From Thraustochytrium sp. TN22 (Eukaryota > Sar > Bigyra > Thraustochytrida > Thraustochytriidae), in contig JABLUY010000236.1 of assembly GCA_013306675.1 (NCBI GenBank), forward strand, positions 1 through 57,035: 57,035 bases of DNA, in the 5' to 3' direction. Below the pieces are notes generated by a model. The model worked only from the letters and a program-made list of their open reading frames with translations. It was not told the origin of the DNA and made no database searches. The translations under genes and the position numbers were made by a program. Positions within the stretch are counted from its first letter, which is position 1, and each line of letters begins with the position of its first letter. Below are positions 34,967-45,028 of this stretch, piece by piece.

Positions 34967-36398
34967 TCACGGCGGGATGCCGAGCGAGGCCATGAGCGCC
35001 TCGTACTCGCTCGAGCGCTTGCCGCCCTTGTAGCGGATGATGATGGGATCGTCCGGGAAGGCAGGCTGCGCTGCGGCGTCGGCACCCGCGAGGACGTCCG
35101 CGGCGAGACGCATGACGTAGACCGCGAAGAGGGCAGGCTTGTCGTCGCGGCCGTGCACGGAGACGCGGCGCAAAATCTCGAGACCGTTCTCGCGGGCGCC
35201 GCGCAGGACACGCGCGTGGTTGGCGTCCAGGAGACCCTCGCACACCACGAAGCGACTGTCGCGGGACCGCAAGCGAGGCCGCGCCGCGGCGCAGTAGGCC
35301 TCGACTCCGCCGCGGAACTCATAGCGCGCAGGCGCAGACTGCTCGCACGAGGGCAGGCCACCCAAGCCCGGTGTGGCAACCCCGGTGTCCTCAGACCAGC
35401 TCACGGGAAAGTACGGCGGCGTGCCGGTGACCAGGTCGAACTTGCCATCCGGCGAGGCGTCCGCGAAACCCTCGTACTCACGGATATCACCCTGCGCCAC
35501 GGTGCAGCGGCCCTCGCAGCCATTGTAGCGAATGGACCGGCGCGCCATGGAAGCGCTACGCACCTGCGCTTCGACGCCGAGGCAGCGCGCCTCGGGGAAC
35601 TGCCAAGCCACCATCATGAGCACCGACCCGATACCGCACCCCAGGTCGAGGCAGTGCGTCGGTGGTGGTGGTGACGGCTGCTGCTGCTGCTGTAAAGACG
35701 GAGGAGGAGAAGAGGAGGAGCTAGCATCAGGCTGCACACCGTCCGTCGAGGCGCGCGAGGCCGCCGTGGCCGCCTCTCGCCACGCCTCGCCAGCCACAAA
35801 GGCCGTCACGAGGTCATCGGTCGACCAGCGGTGGCCGCCGACGCGCTGGAAGATGCGCCAATGGCCCAACAGCGAGCAGATCTCCTCGCCGGCCTCAGGC
35901 TCCACGCCCCCACTGTGTCGCCAAGAAATCTCAAGTCAGTCACCCAGTCCCGCGTGGTGTGCAACGCTTCTCGGTGTGCACATTCGTCAAGCGCCCCAAC
36001 GCGGCAAGAATGCCAGCAACGTACGCTGCCTGCGGGCCAGGCACGACCCAGCCCTCGGGCACCTTGCGCTTGCGCGAGCTGGTCTTGCCAGCCTGCGCGG
36101 CGTGCAGCGACTCCTTGCGCTTCTTCTGCAGCCTGCCCACACCTTTACAGACGCCGCACGTCACCTCGCGCAGCTCGCGCTTGGTCCGCTTCTTGCGCTT
36201 TGCCTTGCCGTCCTCGTCCTGGGCGCCGCCCTCGGCCGCCGGGACCTCCACCTCCACCTTGGTCTTGACCTTGCGCGCGCCCTTGCACCTGTAACAGATC
36301 GGGCCGAGGTCCGCCTCGTCCTCCTCCTGCGGCCGCCAGCCCGGCGCGTCCGCCCCGAAGGCGTCCTTGGCCGTCGCCGGCGCGGCCGTCTCGCTCAT
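34967..36398 (-). CDS. Zinc-finger N6-type RNA/DNA methyltransferase (TrmN6-like), probably two exons
   Basis: Two adjacent frames fit one gene. Exon 1 (36398-35982) starts at an ATG and encodes 139 residues with a paired CxxCxG zinc module (CYRCKG at 35-40, CGVCKGVG at 81-88), like DnaJ-type fingers. Exon 2 (35929-34967) encodes a Rossmann methyltransferase: GHWRIFQRVGGHRWSTDD, SAM motif LDLGCGIGS, and the catalytic loop TGTPPYF, a TPPY version of the NPPY motif in TrmN6 enzymes that methylate adenine N6. Splicing at 35981-35930 joins them in frame (RLTN to ISWRHSGG) for about 459 residues. Support: the second frame has no ATG before its conserved start, only a GTG. The donor is GTGCAC and the acceptor TTGAG. 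If unspliced, they are two genes overlapping in regulation. A low-complexity Ser/Pro/Gln insert precedes the SAM motif. Confidence 0.65.
35930..35981 (-). other. Predicted 52-nt intron
   Basis: A minus-strand GT...AG interval that joins the zinc-module frame to the methyltransferase frame in phase 0. It removes the TGA at 35940 and a second stop. It is shorter than the other introns of the window, and a branch-like CTGAC lies very close to the acceptor, so it is a proposal. Confidence 0.5.
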
Positions 36399-37640
36399 GT
36401 CGCTCAGATCGCGACGTCCGCGCACGCGGCGCAGCGGGCTCGTGCACGGCGCCGCGCTTGGCCGACTGCGGACCGCGCTCCCGGCACGCCCTGCGCTCCA
36501 CGCCGCGCGCGCAGTGCGCCACGCGCGCATAGGTCTGCCGCCCCGCGCGCCACCCGTCCTCTCCTCGTGGCCTGGGTCCAAGTGGCCAGGCGTCGCACTG
36601 CGTCAATGGCAACATTGGTTGCATTTGTCTCTATGGTAGCTAGCTAGTAGAGGGAATGCAACAGTGGTTGCCGCCCTTCCAAGGTGGTTCCACTAGCTGC
36701 TCGCAAGCGGCCTCGTACGGCCTCACGCGCCGCTGGCGCCCGGGGCGTTTGCAAGCCAATGTGCGATGCGGCATACTCCGAGACCGCCGCATCATGGCGC
36801 ACCGTGCCTCTGTCACTGCAGTGGAGCCCGAAATCGCCGCCCCGTGACAACGCGTTCCCAGCCCAGCCTGCCTGCCGCCCAGGCAAAATGCTGCCATCAC
36901 GTCGCAGACAGCATCTTCGTGTCCTTCGTCCAATGGTAAACTTATATGGCTCAAACTCGCTTTGAGCGCTTTCAAAGGCCGTGTGCTAAGAATCCGTCGC
37001 GCTGGACAAGATGTGTCGAGCAGCTCTGCCTCCGTTGACGCCATTCTGGAGGAAAAGTGACCTTGCGTCGCCACGCAGGTTGCCTTCAAGGTGCTCTCGC
37101 GCGGCACATCGCGCGTCGCCTGCCACAATGACGTGCCTCATGCGAACGGACTTCTTGATGGCACCCGCGGCCCTCGGGCTCAGCACAGGCCGTCGTGCCA
37201 TCATGGCCTCCTCCTCCGCGCGCTGCAGTGTGCAGTGGCCTGCAGGCCGGAGCCGCGGAGCGTGAGAGTCTCACGCGGCGGCCTTTGCCTGAGCTAAGTT
37301 AGAGCGAGAGATCTACTGGAACCCTTCGCGTTCACTTGAAGACGGCGTCATGCTCTGGTTTTGCCTTGCAGCTACAACGCGGCGCGCTGATCAGCGCGGT
37401 CCTTCGCTCGCTCAACAGTGAGTGACTTGCATCACTTCTTCACCATGGCCCAAAAGGCAACTCGCGGGTCGAGGCACGCGCGGGCTGCACGTTCTCCTAC
37501 TTTCTCCTACTACACCTCAGCTGCCATGACCAGTGGCGCGAGCAAGCGAGCAAGCGGCAAACACCGTTCTCGCTCGCGCTCGCCCGCGCGCTCGCCCGCG
37601 CTCGCGCTGGCTGTCGCGCTTGCTCGCCCGCGCCGGGACC
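36399..37640. other. Divergent intergenic region, 1.2 kb
   Basis: Between two divergent starts, so it should hold both promoters. Its middle (36650-37440) is AT-richer than most of the window. Small open frames, the longest 162 codons, lack an ATG start or domain. No RNA gene was recognised. Confidence 0.5.
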
Positions 37641-39749
37641 ATGCCGTCCGTCCTCTCGCGCGCGCACAGCAGCCTGCGGCACAGCCTGGACCGCCGCCGC
37701 AGCCCGCGGTACCTGGCGCGCGAAGGCAAGATCATCGACTTTCGCAGCGTCAGCGTGGCGTACCTCGAGCGCCTCTCGCGGCGCGTGCTGGCCGGGGCAG
37801 AGGCGCCCGGCGTGCGCCTCTTCGTGGCGACGCGCGACATTGGCGACTCCGTCAAAGCCGGCACCACCATCGAGCTCTTCGACGCAGGCGACGACCAAGA
37901 CCAAGACGACGACCAAGGGGAGAACGGCGCCGACCGGGGACCCTTGCTTGGCCGCGTGCCGTACGTCACGGAGCTGGTCGAGTTCCGCGAGGGCGTCGAC
38001 GCGCGGCCCAAGCCCCGCGACGAGTGGACCACGGAGGACGTGGCCGAGCACGTGGTCCTCGCCAAGACACGAAAGATGCGGTCCGGCCAGTTCTTCATCA
38101 ACACCATCCGCAACAAGGCCGACATCGGCAACCGGTACCAGGGCTCCTTTGTGAGCCAGGCGCGCAAGTGCAGCTTCCACGATCTCGTCGCCGCGCTCGT
38201 CGCCCACTTCCAGGACAAACCTCCCGACCAGCGCTTCGTGTGGCTCGACCTCTTCTCCGCCAACCAACCCCTCCTCACCACCGGCGACGAGGATCTTCCC
38301 GACGACATTGTCCAGGCACGCCAGGCCTTCCTCAACACCGGCCTGCACGAGGCCATCACGCGGTTCCAGGACGCGATCCTCTTCTTTGACCGCTGGGACG
38401 AGCCTGCGCCGCTGCAGCGCGCCTGGTGCGTCTGGGAGATCTACGGCGCTGTGCGCAGTGGCCGACCCGTCCAGGTCGTCTACGCGCCCGGCCAAGAGGA
38501 TCGATTCATGGAGACGCTTCTGCAGGATAGCGACCAAATCGCCATTGTTATGGCTCGCAACATGAACATGCGCGAGGCCCAGTGCTGGAAGCCCGAGGAC
38601 AAAGCCATGATTGACCAATCGGTGAATGACAAGCTTGAGGGCGGCTACACGGACCTCAACATGGAGATCCAGGGCCTGCAGCGCGCCTGGCTCGCAGCTA
38701 TCGCGCGCGAAAGGGCCGCCCGTGTCCGTCGCCAGGTTGAACAACGAAAGCTGCAGGAACAACAACCGCGCGCAGGCAGCGAGACCGACGACGGAGAAAG
38801 CGACATGGAGGCGATGGCGCTCGTGTTGCACCAAGTCGGCATCCTACTATCGGCTCAAGGTGAGCTCAACGAGGCGCTGCGGTGCTACGAGGAGGCGCTG
38901 GAGATCAAGAAGGAAGCCCTCGGGCCGCGGCACCCCGAGGTGGCGACCACGCTGAACGCAATCGGCATTGTGTTTCACAAACAAGGGCGCTACGAGGAGG
39001 CGCTGCGGTACTGCGAGGAGGACCTGGAGATCTCCAAGGAAGCCCTCGGGCCGCGGCACCCCGACGTGGCGACCACGCTGAACAACATGGCGCAGGTCTT
39101 CGACTCCCAGGGGCGCTACGAGGAGGCGCTGCGGTACTACGAGGAGGCGCTGGCGATCAAGAAGGAAGCCCTCGGGCCGCGGCACCCCGACGTGGCGACC
39201 ACGCTGAACAACATGGCGCAGGTCTTCTACGCCCAGGGGCGCTACGAGGAGGCGCTGCGGTACTACGAGGAGGCGCTGGCGATCAAGAAGGAAGCCCTCG
39301 GGCCGCGGCACCCCTCCGTGGCGACCACACTGAACAACATGGCGCAGGTCTTCGACTCCCAGGGGCGCTACGAGGAGGCGCTGCGGTACTACGAGGAGGA
39401 CCTGGAGATCTCCAAGGAAGCCCTCGGGCCGCGGCACCCCGACGTGGCGACCACGCTGGACAACATGGCGCAGGTCTTCGACTCCCAGGGGCGCTACGAG
39501 GAGGCGCTGCGGTACTACGAGGAGGCGCTGGAGATCAGGAAGGAAGCCCTCGGGCCGCGGCACCCCGACGTGGCGACCACGCTGAACAACATGGCCTGGG
39601 TCTATCGCACGCGAGGAGACTGGCGAGCGGCGCTGGCGCTCTTCGAGCAAGCGGCGAGCATTTGTCTTGAGGCGCTCGGCCCGGACCACCCCGATTCCCG
39701 GGATGTGCAGGAGTCCGTCCGCATCTGTCGCGAGCAGCACTCATCTTAA
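37641..39749 (+). CDS. TIR-like domain plus kinesin-light-chain-type TPR protein
   Basis: A 702-residue protein. The longer frame starts with a GTG; the ATG at 37641 (MPSVLSRAHS, A at -3) is used. Residues about 150-310 look TIR-like: FFINTIRN, DLVAALVAHF, FVWLDLFSANQ (199-209), AILFFDRWDE, then RAWCVWEIYGA (260-270), recalling the WCxxEL strip of TIR domains. No NB-ARC or transmembrane segment is seen. A basic/acidic linker follows. Residues about 395-690 are seven TPR units of 42 residues (EALGPRHPDVATTLNNMAQV pattern) as in kinesin light chains and many NLR-like proteins. TPRs bind partner proteins. A signalling or immune-like receptor architecture is inferred; enzymatic NAD cleavage is not shown. 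The stop TAA lies inside a TTAA. Confidence 0.75.
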   Translation: MPSVLSRAHSSLRHSLDRRRSPRYLAREGKIIDFRSVSVAYLERLSRRVLAGAEAPGVRLFVATRDIGDSVKAGTTIELFDAGDDQDQDDDQGENGADRGPLLGRVPYVTELVEFREGVDARPKPRDEWTTEDVAEHVVLAKTRKMRSGQFFINTIRNKADIGNRYQGSFVSQARKCSFHDLVAALVAHFQDKPPDQRFVWLDLFSANQPLLTTGDEDLPDDIVQARQAFLNTGLHEAITRFQDAILFFDRWDEPAPLQRAWCVWEIYGAVRSGRPVQVVYAPGQEDRFMETLLQDSDQIAIVMARNMNMREAQCWKPEDKAMIDQSVNDKLEGGYTDLNMEIQGLQRAWLAAIARERAARVRRQVEQRKLQEQQPRAGSETDDGESDMEAMALVLHQVGILLSAQGELNEALRCYEEALEIKKEALGPRHPEVATTLNAIGIVFHKQGRYEEALRYCEEDLEISKEALGPRHPDVATTLNNMAQVFDSQGRYEEALRYYEEALAIKKEALGPRHPDVATTLNNMAQVFYAQGRYEEALRYYEEALAIKKEALGPRHPSVATTLNNMAQVFDSQGRYEEALRYYEEDLEISKEALGPRHPDVATTLDNMAQVFDSQGRYEEALRYYEEALEIRKEALGPRHPDVATTLNNMAWVYRTRGDWRAALALFEQAASICLEALGPDHPDSRDVQESVRICREQHSS
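38910..39665 (+). repeat. Six near-identical 126-bp TPR coding repeats
   Basis: AAGGAAGCCCTCGGGCCGCG recurs exactly every 126 bp at 38910, 39036, 39162, 39288, 39414 and 39540. The units differ at few bases. Units two and five share the EDLEISK variant, which suggests block duplication of several units. Confidence 0.92.
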
Positions 39750-40528
39750 AACGATGCAGAGTTGCCCGGCCACAACAGTCCCCCGGGTCACCGACAACAT
39801 CGAGAGGTCTGTGACTGCGTGTGAGACCACGTTTACCTCCCCACCTAAGTCAGGCAACCAAACCTGTGACTGAATTTGAAGTATGGCACATCCGCATCCG
39901 GCCGGCACCGGGCTGCGACCCTCGTGATCTCTTGGAGATAGTGAAGTGGCCAGTATTTCATGAGATGCTGCGTCACCAGGCCTGTTCAAAAATGAGCACT
40001 CTTTGGCCGACGCGCTACGGCCGCAATTGCAGCGCGCCTCCGTGCCTCAAGAGCGGTACGTGATGCGTGCGCAAGCAGCGGTCGTGCCACATTGTGCACC
40101 TGTGGCCAACCTTTTAGGCGCACCTGTCTAGTGATTGGTCGCAGCAACACTTTCAGAAGTTCGTCTTGACGAGCGCTCGCGGCTGGCATGCAAGGCCTGC
40201 GATCGCTGGCAGGCCCGGGCCGCGTCGGGAGCAGCGGTGCCTCGTCACAGTTGTCCGCGGGCCTTGCTTTGCAACGCTTGCGCAGCGGTTCCTGAGCCGA
40301 AGCTGCATCATGCAAGGCCGCGATGACTGCGGGCGCGCCACTGGGCCGGGCTAGCTTAGATTAGAATGCGAGCCGCGTTCTCAGAAACGTACGAGCTACA
40401 CAGGGCCAGGAACGGGGCCGATTTGTGCACTAATCATGATGTGAATATGCAGTGGTGCTCTTGCTTTTGAGTGGAAAACGAAAGTTTGCTCTTTGCTTTT
40501 GCTTTGTGCGCCTGACTTGTGCCAAGTC
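39750..40528. other. Intergenic region beside transposase gene
   Basis: A 779-bp spacer between convergent genes. It is AT-richer than average. I looked for the left terminal inverted repeat and a TTAA target of the transposon here but saw no convincing pair with the right side. Confidence 0.5.
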
Positions 40529-43500
40529 TCAGAGGACAGAGGACGAGTCCGAGCTTGCCGACAGAGGCGGACTCGAGAAGACCTGCGGAGAAGCTAGGGA
40601 CGCCGAAGTAGCGGGGGATGCCGTCGATGACGCTCTCGAGCTCTCGGAGCGAGGGGTTTCGCTGGACCTCGCAACGGGCGCGGGGGCAGACTTCCTGGTC
40701 CGCGTCCTCATCTTCAGCACCGCGTTGTTGTGCCACTGGTCCCAGCACGTGACGCGCTGGTTGGTGCTGTTCTTGAGCTGCGTGTGGAGGGCGACGTTGC
40801 AAAAGTTGCACTTCTTGCGCGTCTTGTCGCCGCAGAGGACACACATGGGCGTAGTTTTCGAGGCTGCTTGGCAATGCATGTTGCCTGCCAGGCGCAGGCG
40901 CTTGACGGGCTCGGTGTTGGCCATATCAAGCACCTTCCTCTTGCCGCTTGGGATCTGCAGTTGGGCGTGTTCCGACGCGGAGAGCTTCGGCTTGCGCCCG
41001 AAGTTGGGCGGCGTGGAGGCCTCACTCGCCTCGAGCGGCGCGGAGGCCATGGTCACCGCAGACGGCGCGGAGACGACGGCCACCGCGGGCGGCGCGTAGG
41101 CCCCAGTTGGTGCAATGCCAGCGGCGCTGTTTCTCAGGGTTTCTGCGGTTGCGAGGAGCTGAAACGCGAGATGCTCGATGAAGTCACCCAAACTCATGCA
41201 CCTCGAAGAGGCCCTGAGAAAGTTCGCAAGCCCAGGCCACGGCTTTCCGTGCTTCTTGTGCTTGCTAGACGCCTTCCACGTGCGCCAGGTGACGAAGGAG
41301 TTGCAGCACACGTCCGTGACGATGCTCTGCACAGCCTTGGCCTCCCAGCCGAGCTTGAGCGTGCGAGACTCGAGCCTCTCCGCGCAGTCGCCAAGGTCGT
41401 CGACGCAATCTTTGAAGGCGCTGTAGTAGTAGTGCACGAGAGACCGCGTCAGTCGCACCGGCACGAAGACTCCGCTTTCCTGGCGGCGAGCATGGTATGC
41501 ATTCCAGAGCGGCAGACGCGACTGGATCAGTTTGCGGTTCTCCTCCGAGAAGGCGGAGGGGATCGCGGACGACGAGGCCTGGCCAGCACCGTCCTTGTGC
41601 GCCCACTTTAGCAGGTCTCGCTCGGTGCCCTCCAGGGCTGCGAGCCAGACCGACCTTGCCTCCGCAGAGAACCGGACCAGGACGGTGTACACGATCGTAT
41701 CCGTGGTGCCGACGCAGAAGACGCCATGGGCGGCGTCAAGGACGGTTGCTTGGTGGAGGAGCTGCCCCCTGGACTCGGCCGGGACCGCCTCGAACCACGT
41801 CGCCGAGCCAGCATCACACTCAAAGTAGGAGCCGTACGTTCGGGCGATCTGGGCGGACTTGCCGAGGTCCAGCGGCGTCGCCGCCGTCTTGGCCTTGAGC
41901 GGGCACACGAGGGCCGACGAGGCCTTGGAGGCGCCAGGCCGTCGAATGGCCACAACACCGTCGGCGGAGACGCCCAGACCCGGGTGGTCCAGCATGCGTA
42001 CGAGCCCAATGTCGAAGGCTGCTTCGACTTGCTCGTGACGCCTGAGTTGCGGCAGGAGGCCACCTTCGTCCCTGGCGCCCATGCTGAGAGCGCGGTTGGC
42101 CTGGCTGCCCTCGTTCCCCCTGGCGAGGAACCAGCTGGTGCAGAGCAGCTCTCCCCGCGCTTCTGCTGTCAGCTGCTGCGCCGGCTCCAGCGCCGCCACG
42201 TCCTCGAAAAGCAGCTTGCGGCACGCATCGTCCTCCTCGGCGAGCTGCTGTGCGCTCGTGCCGGAAATCATGAGCGCCTTGAGCATGAACCAATCCATGC
42301 AGCGTTGACCAGCCGTCAGAGGCTCCACCTTTGCGCGCAGGTACAATTCGACAGCAGACCTGGACACGGGCGCTTTGGCAACGTTGTCCTCGTCTTCGGA
42401 GTCGGAGCCGGAGTCGGAGTTGAGATCGCTCTCGGGCGCGCTCCGGCCACCCTCGACCACGACGCTGTCGTTGTTGAGCTCACAATGATGGGTCGTACAG
42501 CTGCGCTCCATCACCCAGACCTCGTCGTCCTCGTCGCTCTCCTCGACTTCCATGCCGTCCGCCGCCATGCCGTCCGCCTCACGCGCGCGCTCGTCGCCCT
42601 CGTACTGGTACGGGTCTACATCCATGAGCTCCTCATCAGAGGTCCCTTGGGGCTCGCCGTTCGACGCGATGGGCGCGGGGCATGCCTCGTTGCCGTCGTC
42701 TGCGATGAATTTGACCGGGTAAAAGAGCCAGTTTTGCTCCACCGCTTCGGCCACGCGCCCGTAGCTCTCGAAGACGAAGGTGGTGGCGAACCTGTCCATG
42801 AGCTCCTGCGGAAGCATCGTCGTGAAGCGGTGCACGTGCGCGCGCTCAGCTGTAGCAGGCTCCCGCACAGCAAACGCACATGCAGAGACAGCGCGGCCGG
42901 AGGAGTCAGTGAGGCTCTTCTCGGCCGTGAAGATCTCCGAGCCAAGCCCCGCAGCGTCGTCGATGACAAAGCGCGCGCCGAGGGTCGCGTACCGCGCATC
43001 GAGGCTCCAGCCTCGGGACGCGTACTTGGTCGGGCGCTCCTCAAGGGCCGTTTTGGACAGGAACGGGTTGCCCTGCTGCTTCTCCGTGTCGTTCGCCACG
43101 ACGAGCGAGAAGCCCAGCTTCGCGCAGAGCTTGTAGAGCGCGACAGAAGGGCAGCCGCGGTCAAGGCAAACCTCGATGCCCGTCACGTCGCCGTCGGTGA
43201 CATCTCGGACGCGCTCAAGGAGTTTGGTGAGCACCTGCACCTGGTCGTGGTCGCGACTGAAACGCACGCTGAAGAGCTTGACGCGGAGGGCAGCATCTGC
43301 ACCCGTGCGGGCCCGGCACGTGCCGATGGAGCGGCTCATGGACACCGTGCCGCGGTTGCGATCGTCGATGGTAATGCGCAGGTGCTTGTTGGCGAACAGC
43401 TGGAGCGAGCTCGCGGTGGTGAGGAGCTCCAGCTTGTGTTGCTCGGCGCATACGTCGGGCATACTTTTGCCACGCTCCAAACTGATGTCACGCACATGGC

Positions 43501-44044
43501 TTTTCAGGTGCCGCTGCAGGGTGACGAATCGCTCGCGCGTCAAGACCGCGCGCGCGCCGTGGGCCTTGCCGAAGCCCAAGATGCATCGGAGGTGCTCGAA
43601 GCACTTTTTCTTGGAGAAGTTGCTCAGGCCGGCGAGCCAGAGCAGCTGGGCGAGGAACGCGACAAACTCCCACTCTTCCACGACCGGGGTCTCCTTGGCG
43701 AGGTCCATGCTGCGCCTCATCGAGTTGAAGAGCAGCTGCCGAGCCTCGTCGCCGAGGATGAGATGGAAGACGTCCATCTCTTTGGCGGTCGAGAGCGGGA
43801 TCTGTTTCGCCTCGAGCTGCCTCTCGAGCTCCACGCAGGCGCGCTCCACATGAGCCTGGGCGGACTTGTCGACACCGCAGACCTTGGCGGCTTCCATGCA
43901 CGAGATGATCTTCGGGATGCCAGCGCTTTGCACGGCCTTCCACGTCTTGTGGAAGGATTCGTCGCCACCCGGCGGCGTCGTGCAATGCGCCGCCGCGCCG
44001 CCGCCGTCGTCGCCCGAAGGACTCATGGAGGGCGCAGGCTGCAT
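40529..44044 (-). CDS. PiggyBac-like DDE transposase with YqaJ-like nuclease region
   Basis: An uninterrupted 1171-residue frame. The longer frame starts with TTG; the ATG at 44044 (MQPAPSMSPS) is used. Residues about 90-500 resemble a PiggyBac-type transposase: ITIDDRNRG (around 224-232), VCLDRGCPSVALYK (292-305, resembling DNFYTS) and VAND. An acidic linker follows. Residues about 640-850 look like a YqaJ/PD-(D/E)XK nuclease: GARDEGGLLPQL, then GVSADGVV, then LVCPLKAK, where the usual ExK reads PLK, so the nuclease may be dead. The C-terminus has a PiggyBac-style Cys/His module: CVLC, CNFC, ALH and CWDQWH. The family assignment is by eye. No TTAA-flanked ends were found, so it may be a domesticated or eroded element. 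Confidence 0.55.
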   Translation of the reverse strand: MQPAPSMSPSGDDGGGAAAHCTTPPGGDESFHKTWKAVQSAGIPKIISCMEAAKVCGVDKSAQAHVERACVELERQLEAKQIPLSTAKEMDVFHLILGDEARQLLFNSMRRSMDLAKETPVVEEWEFVAFLAQLLWLAGLSNFSKKKCFEHLRCILGFGKAHGARAVLTRERFVTLQRHLKSHVRDISLERGKSMPDVCAEQHKLELLTTASSLQLFANKHLRITIDDRNRGTVSMSRSIGTCRARTGADAALRVKLFSVRFSRDHDQVQVLTKLLERVRDVTDGDVTGIEVCLDRGCPSVALYKLCAKLGFSLVVANDTEKQQGNPFLSKTALEERPTKYASRGWSLDARYATLGARFVIDDAAGLGSEIFTAEKSLTDSSGRAVSACAFAVREPATAERAHVHRFTTMLPQELMDRFATTFVFESYGRVAEAVEQNWLFYPVKFIADDGNEACPAPIASNGEPQGTSDEELMDVDPYQYEGDERAREADGMAADGMEVEESDEDDEVWVMERSCTTHHCELNNDSVVVEGGRSAPESDLNSDSGSDSEDEDNVAKAPVSRSAVELYLRAKVEPLTAGQRCMDWFMLKALMISGTSAQQLAEEDDACRKLLFEDVAALEPAQQLTAEARGELLCTSWFLARGNEGSQANRALSMGARDEGGLLPQLRRHEQVEAAFDIGLVRMLDHPGLGVSADGVVAIRRPGASKASSALVCPLKAKTAATPLDLGKSAQIARTYGSYFECDAGSATWFEAVPAESRGQLLHQATVLDAAHGVFCVGTTDTIVYTVLVRFSAEARSVWLAALEGTERDLLKWAHKDGAGQASSSAIPSAFSEENRKLIQSRLPLWNAYHARRQESGVFVPVRLTRSLVHYYYSAFKDCVDDLGDCAERLESRTLKLGWEAKAVQSIVTDVCCNSFVTWRTWKASSKHKKHGKPWPGLANFLRASSRCMSLGDFIEHLAFQLLATAETLRNSAAGIAPTGAYAPPAVAVVSAPSAVTMASAPLEASEASTPPNFGRKPKLSASEHAQLQIPSGKRKVLDMANTEPVKRLRLAGNMHCQAASKTTPMCVLCGDKTRKKCNFCNVALHTQLKNSTNQRVTCWDQWHNNAVLKMRTRTRKSAPAPVARSSETPRSESSRASSTASPATSASLASPQVFSSPPLSASSDSSSVL

Positions 44045-45028
44045 TACGCGCCCGTCCTTGCCGTGTTGCCCCGTCCTTGCCGCGTTGCCTCTAGTAGTTC
44101 CTGCACTTGGGCTTGGTTGTTCGACCGCGCGTGGCCCTCCTCGCCGCAGCTCTTGCAGCTGATGGGCTCCAGACTCGAGCCTCCCAAGCGCTTCTGCACG
44201 GCTCAACCTAAGTCAGCCACTACGCACGCACGTCGCGGCGCACCGCCGCTCCCGTCTGCTGCGCGTTGCCGCCTCCCCGCCTCCGCGCACGCGCGGTGAT
44301 GATCGTCGGCTTCTGCTGCAACTTGAAGTCTGCGCCGCCGTGGTTAGACTCGCGCTGGTTCGCCGTCGATGTGCCCCTGCAAGTGGATCATGCAAGTAGC
44401 CCATGCAGTGATCCATCAATTCGTGTTCGCCCAACAGTTGATCATGTGCACGCGAGCCCCAAGAAAGCCAAGCGACCCGCCTGCTGATGCTGCTGCAAAT
44501 CCGCTGACACGGGCCGACAAAGGCGTGTCATTGTATCAGCAGCGAGCGTCGTATCGTCAGCGGCGCAGCGCCACCTGAAGGCGCTCGAGCTCTGCGGCGC
44601 ACGCACCTTTCGTCTCGCTCACAGGGAGATCCTCACGCCCTGTCAAGATCTCTCCTCCTCGCAGCAGCTTGCACAGCAGCTCCAGCTCCAGCTCTCCCGC
44701 CGCGAAGAACTGCCGCTCCTGGCCTCCGAGTCCTCCGAGTCCTCCGCGCCGGGGTTCTCGCGCCGAGACCTCGGCATCTTCACGCGCCCGGCCTGGCTGG
44801 CCCGCGCGCGCGAGACCGGCGGCGGGCGCCTGCGCCGCCGGGGCGCGGCGGCGGGCGAGGCGAGGGACGCGAGGCGAGGCGAGGCGAGGCGAGGCGAGGC
44901 GCGCAGAAGCGGCTCGAGGCGAGCCGCAGCGCGCGCAGCGCGGGTGAACGGTGGATGCGAGGGCCTCGGGCGCGGCTCGTGGCGAGGCGAGGCCAGGCGA
45001 GGCGCGGCGGCAGAGCCGCAGCCGCGCG
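44045..45028. other. Divergent intergenic region
   Basis: A 984-bp region between the transposase-like and CaMK starts. The left half is AT-richer; the right half is GC-rich with a (GAGGC)n tract at 44871-44900, shortly upstream of the CaMK ATG. The transposon's other end, if present, should lie here, but no terminal inverted repeat was seen. Confidence 0.5.
44871..44900. repeat. (GAGGC)n pentanucleotide repeat
   Basis: Six tandem GAGGC units about 130 bp upstream of the kinase ATG. Confidence 0.85.

Noticed and set aside
36640-37128. 162-codon minus-strand frame in the divergent spacer
   Set aside because: It has no good ATG, no domain and sits in the promoter region of two genes.
39746-39749. 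TTAA at the TIR-like/TPR gene stop as a PiggyBac target site for the transposase-like gene
   Set aside because: No matching TTAA or inverted repeat was found on the right side of the transposase-like gene, and TTAA is a common four-mer.
41726-44299. 857-codon open frame on the plus strand, antisense to the transposase-like gene
   Set aside because: It lacks domains, is His/Val/Leu/Arg-rich low-complexity, and mirrors the GC-rich codon pattern of the minus-strand gene. Long antisense frames are expected in this base composition.
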